Part shown: positions 43,749-52,556 of the stretch, in pieces
Layout of the letters: the number at the start of each line of letters is the position of its first letter
Numbering within the stretch: the first letter of the stretch is position 1
Assembly (NCBI GenBank): GCA_014237395.1
Contig: JABZFP010000015.1
Location: 62,001-126,000, forward strand
Length of the DNA stretch: 64,000 nucleotides
Source: Desulfobacteraceae bacterium
Lineage (GTDB): Bacteria; Desulfobacterota; Desulfobacteria; Desulfobacterales; UBA5852
Direction of reading: 5' to 3'
Program-made: the position numbers and the translations under genes
Notes under the pieces: generated by a model
What the model saw: only the letters and a program-made list of their open reading frames with translations
What the model was told of the DNA's origin: nothing
Database searches by the model: none

Positions 43749-45715
43749 GGATCGCCCTCCGTTGTTGTCTCTTGACCCTCGGCGTCCCCATCTTCGACCA
43801 CGGGTGATCGCGGCAGCACGATACTGAAACAAGCCCCCTGGTCCGGCTCGGAAACAACGGTCAATTTCCCCCCATGCTGCTCAATGGTCTTGCGCGCGAT
43901 AAAGAGTCCCAGCCCGGTGCCATGCTCCCCTTTCGAGGAAAAAAACAGGTTGAACAGGTTTTTGCGGGTCTCTTCGCTCATACCCACGCCGTTGTCCCAG
44001 ATCTCAAATTCGAGTTGCGTCTCGTTGCCCCGCGCGCTGAAAACAATCCGGTGGGCTTTGTCCTTATCGTCTTCGATGCAGGCCTCGACAGCATTCTCCA
44101 GGATATTGACAAAAGCGGAGCGCAGCGCGACCGGGTCCGCCTCGAAGCGCCCCAAATCGTCCTCGAACTGGCACTGGAAATCGATGGGGTGCTGCCGGGC
44201 TTTGGGGCTCACGATGAAGGCCACATCATTGACGAACCCCTGCACGTCCAAAGCCTCGACCGATAAGGCCCGTTCCTTGGCGTAATAGAGGACATCGAGG
44301 ACCAGGCTGCGGATGCGCCCGGTCATCAGCTTCATGATATCGTACCCTTCGTTGACCTGATCCATATCCTCTTTTTGAAGGCCCGCATTCAGCAGGTAAA
44401 GACCGGCATCCATTCCCGTCAGAACCCCCTTGACGCCATGCGAGACCGAGCTGACCATGAGCCCCAGCGTGGTAAGCCGGTCCTGCAGCTGCCGCATCTG
44501 GGTGATATTGGTGGCCATTTCCATCACCTGGGTGATCTCCCCGGCGGCGTTGACAATGGGCGCGGTCCAGATCAGCACATTGAGCTGTTCACCGTTTTGC
44601 GAGTTCACCACCATCTCTTTGTGGTGGGACTGGCCGTCTTGAAACGTCTGGGCTACCGGGCAGACGGCACAAGGGGTCGACCGCTGTTTGTAGGCACGAT
44701 GGCAGGTGGGGCCGGCCGTCTCCCCGAATTCATCCCGGAAAAGGCGGTTGGCGGCGGTAATGTGATAGTCCCGATCCAGAACCACAATATAGCAGGGGAC
44801 CTCTTCGAACAGCTGATGGTAACGTTGCTGGGTCGTCCGCAACTCGGCCTGCAGACGCGTGACCTCAGAAATATCGGCGATGATTTCGAGCACCAGTTCG
44901 ATCTCGTCATGGCTGTTGCGAATGGGTGCCGTGTGGACCATCACCGGAAAGGTTTTACCGTCGTTGTAGCGCAATACTTCCCGACAGCGCTGGGGGGCGC
45001 CCAGGGCAAAGGTTTTCGCCACCGGGCTGTCGCCCGGGGCATCAAAGGGCCCGAGATAATCGGCGTCACTCGCCTGCCCGACGCGGTCGCCCAAGCGCTC
45101 CCGAAAAAGGTGATTGCACGAAACAATCTGCAACTGGCGGCTGTGAAGGGCCACAAAGCAGGGCACTTCATTAAAAAATTCCATGCCGGATTGGACGTCG
45201 CCGGCAATATCCAGAAAGGCGGTGGACAAACAGTCGACCGCCTGCCCCAATGCGGTGAGCCGCTCGAGTTCGACGACTTTGGCTGACTTTTCCGATACCA
45301 GTGTTTCCAGATTTTCGGTGTATTCCCGGATTTGACGCCGCATGTCGATGCGTTCATGGGCGCGTTTCAGCGCAATCCCCAACACGTCGTCATTGATGGG
45401 TTTGGTGATGAAATCGGTGGCTTCCAACTTGAGACTCTTGATCGCCAATGCCATGTCGCCGTGGCCGGTGATCATGATTACTTCGGTTTCCGGGTTTTCT
45501 TCCTTGATGCGCTGCAGCAGTTCGATGCCGTCCATGCCCGGCATCTTTATGTCCGTCATGACGATGGGCGGCCGCTGCTCCCGATAGCGTTCCAGACCGG
45601 CCTGGCCGTTCGGTGCGGTTTCGACCCCGTAGCCGAGTTCCTCGAGATAGATCTTCAGGATATCCCGCAGATCCGGCTCGTCATCCACAATCAGTATGCG
45701 ATTATCGGTGGTCAT
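43745..45715 (-). CDS. Receiver-PAS-PAS-histidine kinase
   Basis: A 656-residue cytoplasmic protein: receiver (1-120, TDIKMPGMDG, GHGDMALAIKSLKLEATDFITKPIN), two PAS domains (~180-300 and ~300-410), an atypical His box (VSSVSHGVKGVLTGM) and ATPase domain (NILENAVEAC; IWDNGVGMS; GTGLGLFIARK). The second PAS has the same Cys cluster as the membrane kinase (TCHRAYKQRSTPCAVCP). It is the first gene of the three-gene sensor block, 177 bases after the rrf1-like gene. Confidence 0.9.
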   Translation of the reverse strand: MTTDNRILIVDDEPDLRDILKIYLEELGYGVETAPNGQAGLERYREQRPPIVMTDIKMPGMDGIELLQRIKEENPETEVIMITGHGDMALAIKSLKLEATDFITKPINDDVLGIALKRAHERIDMRRQIREYTENLETLVSEKSAKVVELERLTALGQAVDCLSTAFLDIAGDVQSGMEFFNEVPCFVALHSRQLQIVSCNHLFRERLGDRVGQASDADYLGPFDAPGDSPVAKTFALGAPQRCREVLRYNDGKTFPVMVHTAPIRNSHDEIELVLEIIADISEVTRLQAELRTTQQRYHQLFEEVPCYIVVLDRDYHITAANRLFRDEFGETAGPTCHRAYKQRSTPCAVCPVAQTFQDGQSHHKEMVVNSQNGEQLNVLIWTAPIVNAAGEITQVMEMATNITQMRQLQDRLTTLGLMVSSVSHGVKGVLTGMDAGLYLLNAGLQKEDMDQVNEGYDIMKLMTGRIRSLVLDVLYYAKERALSVEALDVQGFVNDVAFIVSPKARQHPIDFQCQFEDDLGRFEADPVALRSAFVNILENAVEACIEDDKDKAHRIVFSARGNETQLEFEIWDNGVGMSEETRKNLFNLFFSSKGEHGTGLGLFIARKTIEQHGGKLTVVSEPDQGACFSIVLPRSPVVEDGDAEGQETTTEGDP

Positions 45716-45892
45716 CCATATCTCCTGATCGGCCTATTTGGCGGCCGGTCATCGGTCAAGGGGCTCAGCATACGGGTCGGCAGGAAACCGGCGGCAGGGA
45801 CATCTCCGGACAAGGCGGGCAAAAGCATGGCTGCGGAAAAAAGGCCGCCCATATTCCGGGGCCGGGAAATGCGATTCGCGGCACCGTCGGCG

Positions 45893-46288
45893 TTATCCGA
45901 TCGTATCGCGAACCAGCTGAATCAACTGGTCGTGATCCACCGGTTTTTCCAGGTAATGATCGGGTTCCGGAACCGGTTTGACCTGCTGCGCGTTGAGCAT
46001 GGTCAGGAAGTGGCGAAAAGAAGAGGCCGTCACGGCGGAGAGCATGATGACCGGGATATCGGTCAAGGCCGGGTCACCCTTGAGCCGGCGGTACATCTTT
46101 ACCCCGCCGTCACCGGGCATCATGATGTCCAGAAGAATCAGGTCCGGCCGGTCCTCGCGGATCGAGGTCATGCCGTCCTTGCCATCCCGCCGGGTCAGGG
46201 GGCGATAGCCGTGGCTTTCAAGGAGCGTGGACAGATAGAGCCGCATATCCATCTCATCGTCCACTATGAGAATCGTCTTTTTGCCCAT
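45893..46288 (-). CDS. rrf1: Stand-alone response regulator (Rrf1 type)
   Basis: A 131-residue single-domain receiver: DDE acidic pair at the N-terminus (ILIVDDEMDM), phosphoacceptor in LILLDIMMPGDGG, Thr/Ser position SAVTASS, Lys in YLEKP. No output domain. It has the position and size of Rrf1, the regulator at the end of the Hmc operon of Desulfovibrio. No kinase is named for Rrf1; the receiver-kinases just downstream are candidates. Confidence 0.85.
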   Translation of the reverse strand: MGKKTILIVDDEMDMRLYLSTLLESHGYRPLTRRDGKDGMTSIREDRPDLILLDIMMPGDGGVKMYRRLKGDPALTDIPVIMLSAVTASSFRHFLTMLNAQQVKPVPEPDHYLEKPVDHDQLIQLVRDTIG

Positions 46289-46373
46289 CGCCTTTCACCG
46301 CCCCCCGGCCATCCAAACCCGATACCGGCTATCGTCGGGTACCGGCCACCCCGCACCGACCAGCGGATCCTTT

Positions 46374-47291
46374 TCAGGAAACCTTGTCCGGTCGATTGAC
46401 GCTGGCGACCGGACAGGCCGCACGCAGCACGACCTGCTCGACGGTACTGCCGAGGACCGCATCCTCGGGATCGACCTCGCGTGTGTGATGGGACATGACG
46501 ATCAAGTCGCCGTTGCGTTCACGGGCGAATTTGAGAATTTCCACGTAGGGAACGCCTTCCCACACTTCGATCTCATAGTTGTCATAGTCGGCCATCTTCG
46601 CGACATAGGTCTTTTCAATGCGTTTGCGGGCGTCGGCAATCGCGGCCTCGATCTCTTCCTGGGAAACCGCTTTGCCCGAATGGATGCTGGTCATATCCAT
46701 GGCGTGGAACAGGTGTAGCTTGGCGCCGATTTCTTTGGCCAGCTGATAGGCAAAGAGAAAGGCCGAATAGGAGGCTTTGGAAAAATCGGTCCCGAAAATG
46801 ATATTGGAAAAATACCACAGACAGGTGGTACAGGGCCGGCTGACAATCAAAACCGGACATTTGGCGCCTTTGGCGACACGCTGCATGGTGCTGCCGACGA
46901 CATTGCGATACCGCGTTGCACCGGGCTCTTCATCACGGGAATGGGCGCCCATCACGATCAGGTCGGCGTCATTTTTGCGGGCGGCGCGCAGAATCTCGCG
47001 GTGGGATTCGCCGGCCGATGTCTCGATCATGACGCCTTCGGTATCGGCCAGCTGTTTGGCATAGTAAGTCTTCAGTTCTTCTTTGACCCAGTCGGCGTAA
47101 TCATTGTCCAAATACTCATCTTCACCCGTGCGGGAATCTTTGACAAACGGGCTGAAACCGCGGGAGGGCATCCCCATGGAGTGAAACAACGTGAGTTCGG
47201 AATTGTATTTCTTCTTCAGGTCAAACGCGACATGCGCCGCATGATCGCAGGTCGGCGTTCCGGTGGTCGCGAAGATAATTTTTTCAAACAT
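46374..47291 (-). CDS. Tandem universal stress protein
   Basis: A 305-residue protein with two UspA domains (~1-150 and ~160-305). The ATP-binding motif appears as VMGAHSRDEEPGATRYRNVVGSTMQRV in the first and a diverged SHHTREVDPEDAVLGSTVEQV in the second. AGGAGGTG gives a strong start at 47291, directly after the 178-aa gene stop. Such proteins are common in Hmc and other energy operons of sulfate reducers; the role is presumably ATP-dependent signalling. Confidence 0.92.
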   Translation of the reverse strand: MFEKIIFATTGTPTCDHAAHVAFDLKKKYNSELTLFHSMGMPSRGFSPFVKDSRTGEDEYLDNDYADWVKEELKTYYAKQLADTEGVMIETSAGESHREILRAARKNDADLIVMGAHSRDEEPGATRYRNVVGSTMQRVAKGAKCPVLIVSRPCTTCLWYFSNIIFGTDFSKASYSAFLFAYQLAKEIGAKLHLFHAMDMTSIHSGKAVSQEEIEAAIADARKRIEKTYVAKMADYDNYEIEVWEGVPYVEILKFARERNGDLIVMSHHTREVDPEDAVLGSTVEQVVLRAACPVASVNRPDKVS

Positions 47292-47293
47292 GT

Positions 47294-47830
47294 TCACCTC
47301 CTAAGTGCACAGGCCCGCAGGGTGCCGTGGAAACTCAGTTCCCACACAATGCCATCGATGAATTCAAACAGAGTGAACACCGTTCCGAACTCAAACTGGT
47401 CCACCTTGTCGCCGAAAACGATATGCCGGAGTTTGCCCAAAAGAAGCGGCATATCCAGCAAATGCTCTAGTTCGTAATTGCGAATCTCCCGCGATGCCCC
47501 GCCCCCTTCGCCCTTCAGGGCGCTGTAGATCTCCAGCCGGGGCTCGCCCGGATAACCGATCATTTCCACGGTTTTGCTGAACTCGATATGGGCGAAGTCA
47601 TCACAGGTGCAGCCATCGGCCGGCATCTCCCGATATTGTTCCATATAGGTCGGGAAGAAAGGATTCAGCCGCGCCAGCAGCGGGTATTTTTCGATCATCC
47701 GGAAGACGCTGCGCAGCGTCACGCCATGATCCAGCACCACTTGCTTCCCCAGGCACATGAGCGGATCATCGCCGATGGGCGCCCCGTCACAGAAAAGGGC
47801 GCCGTTGTTTTTAAGGGTCACTGCATTCAT
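47294..47830 (-). CDS. Hypothetical protein within Hmc operon (178 aa)
   Basis: Unrecognised. It lies directly between hmcF (40-base gap) and the Usp gene (2-base gap), so it belongs to the transcript. It has a Cys-rich spot (DGCTCDDF) and two further Cys, a helix-rich middle (YMEQYREMP; EHLLDMPLLLGKLRHI), and a beta C-terminal part (FEFGTVFTLFEFIDGIVWELSF). No transmembrane segment or signal peptide. The ATG at 47830 is chosen over an earlier in-frame start. Possibly an Hmc maturation or partner protein. Confidence 0.65.
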   Translation of the reverse strand: MNAVTLKNNGALFCDGAPIGDDPLMCLGKQVVLDHGVTLRSVFRMIEKYPLLARLNPFFPTYMEQYREMPADGCTCDDFAHIEFSKTVEMIGYPGEPRLEIYSALKGEGGGASREIRNYELEHLLDMPLLLGKLRHIVFGDKVDQFEFGTVFTLFEFIDGIVWELSFHGTLRACALRR

Positions 47831-47870
47831 AGGGCTTCCGGTTCCCCCTCGCGGAGGGCAGTACCGCCGG

Positions 47871-49253
47871 CTATTCCTCCGGTTTGAGATGATCCGGCAC
47901 AATCGCCATTTTAATCAAAAGGGGCTTCAGAAACGACCAGCGGATGCCGATCTTGAATTCTTCCTCCAGGTCGCGAATGGCATCCCAGCAGTTATGGCAT
48001 GGGGCAATGACCAGTTTGCACCCGGTGGCCAGAATCTGGTCGCGCTTGACCTTGAGGCCGACATTGCGCTGTTCGCGATAACGGCCGATCCCGTTCAACC
48101 CGCCGCCGCCGCCGCAGCAGAAATTGTGCTCCCGGTTGGGCCGCATCTCGCGGAAGTCCTCGGCGATGTAGCTCATGATCTCCCGGGCCACATCACTGAG
48201 GCCGGCATTGCGGATGTAGTTGCAGGAATCCTGGTAGGTCACCGGCTCCTTGATCCGTTTGTCCGGGTCGATCTTGATCTTGCCGGTGCGCAGCGCTTCC
48301 GCCACCCATTCCACGTAGTGAAAACTGGGAATGGGGGTCTGGCCGCCCTTCAAACCGGCCCAGTAAGGCCCCTCGACCACCGTGGCGCGATAGGCATGGC
48401 CGCACTCGGTCACCACCATGCGCTTCGGGTTCAGGCGATGCATGGCGTCATAGACGCTTTCCACCTGCATCTTGCAGGCCGCCCAGTCGCCGGCAAACAT
48501 GGCCAGGCTAGTCTCTTCCCAGCCCTCGCTGGGAACCGTCCAGTTCTCACCGGCCAGGTGGAACAGAATGGCGGCTTCGGCCAGATCTTCCGGATAGTGT
48601 TTGGGCTCACGGGCGTTGACCGTGTAGATAATATCGGCATCCTGGACATCAACGGGGATTTTAAGGCCGGGCCAGTCCTCCTCATACTCTTCGGCCATCC
48701 ATTCGCAGGTGTCGACCCAGTCTTCGGTGGTGACGTTCATCTGAGCCCGGTAGATGCGATGCATGCCCGACCCTATTTTCAACTCCCAGGGCACAAATCC
48801 CTGTGAATAGCACAGACCGCGCAGATAACCGAACATCACCCCCATATCGATGCCGAAGGGGCAGTACATGCCGCAGCGGTTGCAGCAGGTGCACTTGGAC
48901 CATGCCGTATCCATTACCATCTGCATGAAGGCATTGTCCACATTTCCCTTGCGGCGCACGATTTCCCCCAGGGTCCCCTGGATCTTGTAGGACGGCACCT
49001 GGGTCGGGTCTTTTTTGTTGGCCAGGTAGAAAAAACAGCTGTCGGCGCACATCCCGCAGTGAGCACATATTTCCAGCCAGGTCCGCAGACGGGATTTAAG
49101 CGTCTTCTGAATCGTGGCATACAGTTTTTTAGCATCCACCTCGAGGTGGTTCATTTCCTCGTAATATTGTTTGCCGCTCTTGTCATTAAGAAGCGCCTGG
49201 AGTTGCTCTTCCGTGTCGACATTTTGTGTATTGCAAAGTTTTCCTTCAGGCAT
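47871..49253 (-). CDS. hmcF: Hmc complex Fe-S subunit HmcF (CCG domain)
   Basis: A 460-residue cytoplasm-facing subunit like HdrD. Two [4Fe-4S] ferredoxin clusters: [11 protein letters not shown] and [12 protein letters not shown]. Two CCG domains follow, one degenerate (TECGHAYR) and one with [10 protein letters not shown] and [11 protein letters not shown] domains hold the special cubane cluster of heterodisulfide-reductase-type subunits. HmcF is the terminal cytoplasmic electron acceptor/donor of the Hmc complex. AGAGGA precedes the ATG. Confidence 0.95.
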   Translation of the reverse strand: MPEGKLCNTQNVDTEEQLQALLNDKSGKQYYEEMNHLEVDAKKLYATIQKTLKSRLRTWLEICAHCGMCADSCFFYLANKKDPTQVPSYKIQGTLGEIVRRKGNVDNAFMQMVMDTAWSKCTCCNRCGMYCPFGIDMGVMFGYLRGLCYSQGFVPWELKIGSGMHRIYRAQMNVTTEDWVDTCEWMAEEYEEDWPGLKIPVDVQDADIIYTVNAREPKHYPEDLAEAAILFHLAGENWTVPSEGWEETSLAMFAGDWAACKMQVESVYDAMHRLNPKRMVVTECGHAYRATVVEGPYWAGLKGGQTPIPSFHYVEWVAEALRTGKIKIDPDKRIKEPVTYQDSCNYIRNAGLSDVAREIMSYIAEDFREMRPNREHNFCCGGGGGLNGIGRYREQRNVGLKVKRDQILATGCKLVIAPCHNCWDAIRDLEEEFKIGIRWSFLKPLLIKMAIVPDHLKPEE

Positions 49254-49288
49254 GACTCTCGTTCCTCTGAAAAAAAGTTATGGCGTGG

Positions 49289-49966
49289 CTACCAGGACAA
49301 TCCGTTGCTCTTCATACCACCGCGCTTGATCCCGTAATCCATGCCGAGCTGGGCGCGGGACAGGAAGAAACCGATAAAGTGAGACAACTTGGTCAGGGGT
49401 ATGGCGACCAGAAAGACCTCGCCCGACAGGATGTGGGCAATCAGCCAAAAGTTGTAATTGCCGATCTGAAAATTCGCCAGCAGACCGGTCACAAACGGCG
49501 CCACCGCAATCGCCAGAACCAGATAGTCATAGGGCTTGGTAATGATCCGAACCTCCGGCAGGGCATTGCGGCGCAGGATGATGAACAGGGCCGCAATGAT
49601 GACGGCGAAGGTCAGAAAAGTGGCCATACTCTCCGGCATGGCCCACAGGCTCCACCCGAAACGCTCCTGCAGCAGCACATTGTGCCCGTAGATGAAAAGC
49701 GGCGTAAACAGCAACCCGATGTGAAAGGTGAAAAAACAAATCGTGAAAAACGGATAAAAGCGCCAGCTGTGGGTGCCGAAGGGAATCAGCCAGAAGACAA
49801 TCGAACGAATCGCGCCCTTGATGCCGTAGGTCATGTGCTCCTTGTAGGCGACACGGTCCATCTGCCAGTTCAATCCCCTGAAATACCAGATGATGCGGGC
49901 AATGATACCGACAAAAAAGACCGTAAACGAAAGCCATGCCAGCGGTCCGGTGACAAATGCGTACAT
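49289..49966 (-). CDS. hmcE: Hmc complex membrane subunit HmcE (NarI-like)
   Basis: A 225-residue integral membrane protein with five or six helices (SFTVFFVGIIARIIWYF; FFTICFFTFHIGLLFTPLF; FLTFAVIIAALFIIL; YLVLAIAVAPFVTGLLANF). His residues in the helices (e.g. CFFTFHIG, LIAHILSG) are typical haem b ligands of NarI-like subunits. AAGGAGT before the ATG at 49966 decides the start. It links HmcF to the quinone/membrane part. Confidence 0.92.
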   Translation of the reverse strand: MYAFVTGPLAWLSFTVFFVGIIARIIWYFRGLNWQMDRVAYKEHMTYGIKGAIRSIVFWLIPFGTHSWRFYPFFTICFFTFHIGLLFTPLFIYGHNVLLQERFGWSLWAMPESMATFLTFAVIIAALFIILRRNALPEVRIITKPYDYLVLAIAVAPFVTGLLANFQIGNYNFWLIAHILSGEVFLVAIPLTKLSHFIGFFLSRAQLGMDYGIKRGGMKSNGLSW

Positions 49967-50040
49967 GGGTGACTCCTTGAACAAAAAAGATTAAGTCGAT
50001 TGGTGTCGGAGCGACATCCCGCCCCGGTCATCACGATGGT

Positions 50041-50169
50041 TTATTCGTCCCTGCTGGTCAGAAACCGCCAGAAAATCGGGAATAGAATCAAGGCGGCCAC
50101 GATGACCAGGTACGTAATACTTTTGGTGCTGTACATGAAATCCTGCAGCGTAACGATTTGGCCTTCCAT
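50041..50169 (-). CDS. hmcD: Hmc complex small membrane subunit HmcD
   Basis: A 42-residue protein between hmcC and hmcE, matching the tiny HmcD of Desulfovibrio in size and place. A single transmembrane helix (TYLVIVAALILFPIFW, ~19-34) follows a short N-terminal stretch and ends basic-acidic (RFLTSRDE). AGAGGAT lies before the ATG, 23 bases after hmcC ends. Function is structural as far as known. Confidence 0.85.
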   Translation of the reverse strand: MEGQIVTLQDFMYSTKSITYLVIVAALILFPIFWRFLTSRDE

Positions 50170-50192
50170 GATGGTATCCTCTCAGATGATGA

Positions 50193-51365
50193 TCAATGAT
50201 CTTCCTTGAAGTCCGGGTGCTCATACAGAATCGGCATATGGGTCACGATGAACCGGTAAACCAGGACGCCAATGGTCACCACAAACAGGGTGATGCCGAT
50301 TTCCATCCAGTGCGGGACATAACGCTCGCTGCTGGGCAAATGGTAATTGAAAGCGATCAGGGAAATATTCAAGCGGTTGAGAACAATCCCCAGAACGGCC
50401 AGCCCCGAGGTCCGGCGGATCAGCTTGACGTTCTTGTCCCGGGCGCCGATCGCATAAAGGTAGCAGGGCAAAAGAACAAACCCAACGATCTCGAACAGAT
50501 ACCAAACACCCCAGCCGGTGGTCAGGTAATGCCAGTTGTTGTCCACGGCCAGACCGATGACCTTGATCACGAAATAGCCGAAAAGTACGAAAGCGGCCGC
50601 CTTACCGAATCCAAGCGTGACGCCGTCGGCCTCCGCCAGGTGGGTTTCATCCATTTTGTCATGAAAATGCTTGTGGGCCAGACTGCCTTCGAAGATCACC
50701 ATGGAAAGACCGGCTATAATGGCTGAAATGAAAAAATAGACCGGCAGGTAGCCGGAGTACCAGAGGGGGTGCAGTTTGGAAGGCGCGATGAGATAGAGGG
50801 CTCCCAGCGAGGACTGGTGAAGCGTGGAGAGCACCACACCGAAAATCGTCAGCAGCAGCGTCAGCTTGACAACGATACTGCGGGCCCGCTTCAATCCCAG
50901 CCACTCCAGCGCGGCCGGCGTGTATTCGATAAATAAAACGGTCAGGTAAAGGGCCACGCAGGCACCCACTTCAAAGAGCAGCGAGGTGGTGCCCGGCTGC
51001 ACGATAAAGGGGTACGGCAGGCGCCAGGGGCGGCCGACATCATAGTGCAGGGCGAACACGACCAGGGCATAACCCAGGAAAGCCGTCAAGATCGCCGGGC
51101 GCACGGCCGAATGATACCGTTTCAAGCCGAAAATATAGCAGGCTGCGGAGGTGACAAACCCGCCGGCCGCCAAGGCGACGCCGACCAGGAGGTCGAAGCC
51201 GATCCACAGGCCCCAGGGGTTGTAATCGGAAAGATTGGAGACCGCCCCCAATCCCCCGGTAAACCGCAGCACCGTGATCACCGAACCCACCAGCAGAATC
51301 AGGCCGGCCACCATATTAAACGGGGTCAACAGGGTGCCGCCTGTTGCGGTTTTTGTATCGGACAT
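50193..51365 (-). CDS. hmcC: Hmc complex membrane subunit HmcC (NrfD-like)
   Basis: A 390-residue NrfD/PsrC family membrane protein with about ten helices. Family hallmarks: NPWGLWIGFDLLVGVALAAGGF, YDVGRPWR, LFEVGACVALYL. It is the quinone-interacting or transmembrane path partner of HmcB. Its start overlaps the hmcB stop (TGATG). Confidence 0.95.
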   Translation of the reverse strand: MSDTKTATGGTLLTPFNMVAGLILLVGSVITVLRFTGGLGAVSNLSDYNPWGLWIGFDLLVGVALAAGGFVTSAACYIFGLKRYHSAVRPAILTAFLGYALVVFALHYDVGRPWRLPYPFIVQPGTTSLLFEVGACVALYLTVLFIEYTPAALEWLGLKRARSIVVKLTLLLTIFGVVLSTLHQSSLGALYLIAPSKLHPLWYSGYLPVYFFISAIIAGLSMVIFEGSLAHKHFHDKMDETHLAEADGVTLGFGKAAAFVLFGYFVIKVIGLAVDNNWHYLTTGWGVWYLFEIVGFVLLPCYLYAIGARDKNVKLIRRTSGLAVLGIVLNRLNISLIAFNYHLPSSERYVPHWMEIGITLFVVTIGVLVYRFIVTHMPILYEHPDFKEDH

Positions 51366-52522
51366 CAGGAATCCTCCTCCGTTTGCTTCTGATCCTTGTC
51401 GTCTTGAGCCTCGGGAGCCGCTTCTCCAGCCGGCGCTGCCGCTTCCTGGGCCTGCGCTGCTTCTTCAGCCTGAGCGGCTTCTTCCTGAGCTTTGGCTGCC
51501 TCATCCAGGGCCTTTTTAACGGCCATGTTGATAGCGGTTTCTTTTTCTTTCTCTTTCATTTCCAGCGTCTTTTTCAGCTCGGCAGCCGCTTTTTCCTGGG
51601 TGGCCTGCTGGGCCGCCGCAACGGCCAGGGCCTGCTCCTCCTCGGCGACTTTATCCTTGCGCTGGGAAATCGCATAAATCCCCGTAAGCAGAACCGGCCA
51701 CAACCCGACCACAATCGGCACAGCACCAAGCGCACCGGCCGTCAGCGCCGGGGCCGGTGTGATGCCGAGGTCTTCGCGCATACCAAGCTCCTTAAAAGGG
51801 ACATTAGAAATATAGAGCCAGCTCGTGCCGCCCATTTCCTGCTCACCATAAATATGGTCGATATAGTTGTCCGGATCCTTGCGAATGCGTTCGCGTGCAA
51901 TTTTCAGCAAATCGTCCCGCTTGCCGAAGGACAACGCCTCGGTGGGGCAGGCCTCCACACATCCCGGCAACTTACCTTCCTGCACCAGTGGGTGACACAT
52001 GGTGCATTTCGTCACACGCGGCGTCAGGGCCTTGTCATATTCATAGGTGGGAATCTCAAACGGACAGGCCACCATACAGTACCGGCAACCGACACAGACG
52101 GTTTCATCATAGATCACGGCCCCTTCCGCGCTCTTCGTGAAGGCCTTCACAAAGCAGGCCGATGCGCAGGCCGGTTCAAGGCAGTGATTGCATTGATTTT
52201 TACGGTAAATCTGTTTCGACCCCGCACTGGTCGCGTCGTAACGGTTGACCACGGTGTATTCCGGCGGGGTCGTGCGCCGCTTGCGATCCAGAACCGTCAG
52301 ATCTTTGAAAGACGCTTCCGGCGGCGGTAGCTGATTGACCGTATTGCAGGCCGCTTCGCAGGAGCGACACCCCACGCAGCGCGCGATATCATGCAACACC
52401 CCCATGCTGTCGGGATGGCCGGTAAAGTGTTTGTTCGATGCAGCCTGGGCGGTTTTTCCTACCGTTACACCGACACCCGCTGCGCCCATCCATCCTAAGA
52501 ATTTTCTCCGTGTAATAGCCAT
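51365..52522 (-). CDS. hmcB: Hmc complex ferredoxin-like subunit HmcB
   Basis: A 385-residue protein. Tat signal (RRKFLG; AQA near 28). Four [4Fe-4S] clusters from [40 protein letters not shown] and CTMC...CVEACP, as in DMSO-reductase-type Fe-S subunits. A transmembrane segment near residue 260 ([17 protein letters not shown]) anchors it. The last ~100 residues are an Ala/Glu/Gln/Lys coiled-coil tail on the other side. It takes electrons from HmcA. Confidence 0.94.
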   Translation of the reverse strand: MAITRRKFLGWMGAAGVGVTVGKTAQAASNKHFTGHPDSMGVLHDIARCVGCRSCEAACNTVNQLPPPEASFKDLTVLDRKRRTTPPEYTVVNRYDATSAGSKQIYRKNQCNHCLEPACASACFVKAFTKSAEGAVIYDETVCVGCRYCMVACPFEIPTYEYDKALTPRVTKCTMCHPLVQEGKLPGCVEACPTEALSFGKRDDLLKIARERIRKDPDNYIDHIYGEQEMGGTSWLYISNVPFKELGMREDLGITPAPALTAGALGAVPIVVGLWPVLLTGIYAISQRKDKVAEEEQALAVAAAQQATQEKAAAELKKTLEMKEKEKETAINMAVKKALDEAAKAQEEAAQAEEAAQAQEAAAPAGEAAPEAQDDKDQKQTEEDS

Positions 52523-52556
52523 GATATACCCTCAAGCAGTTACAGCCGGTTAATGA

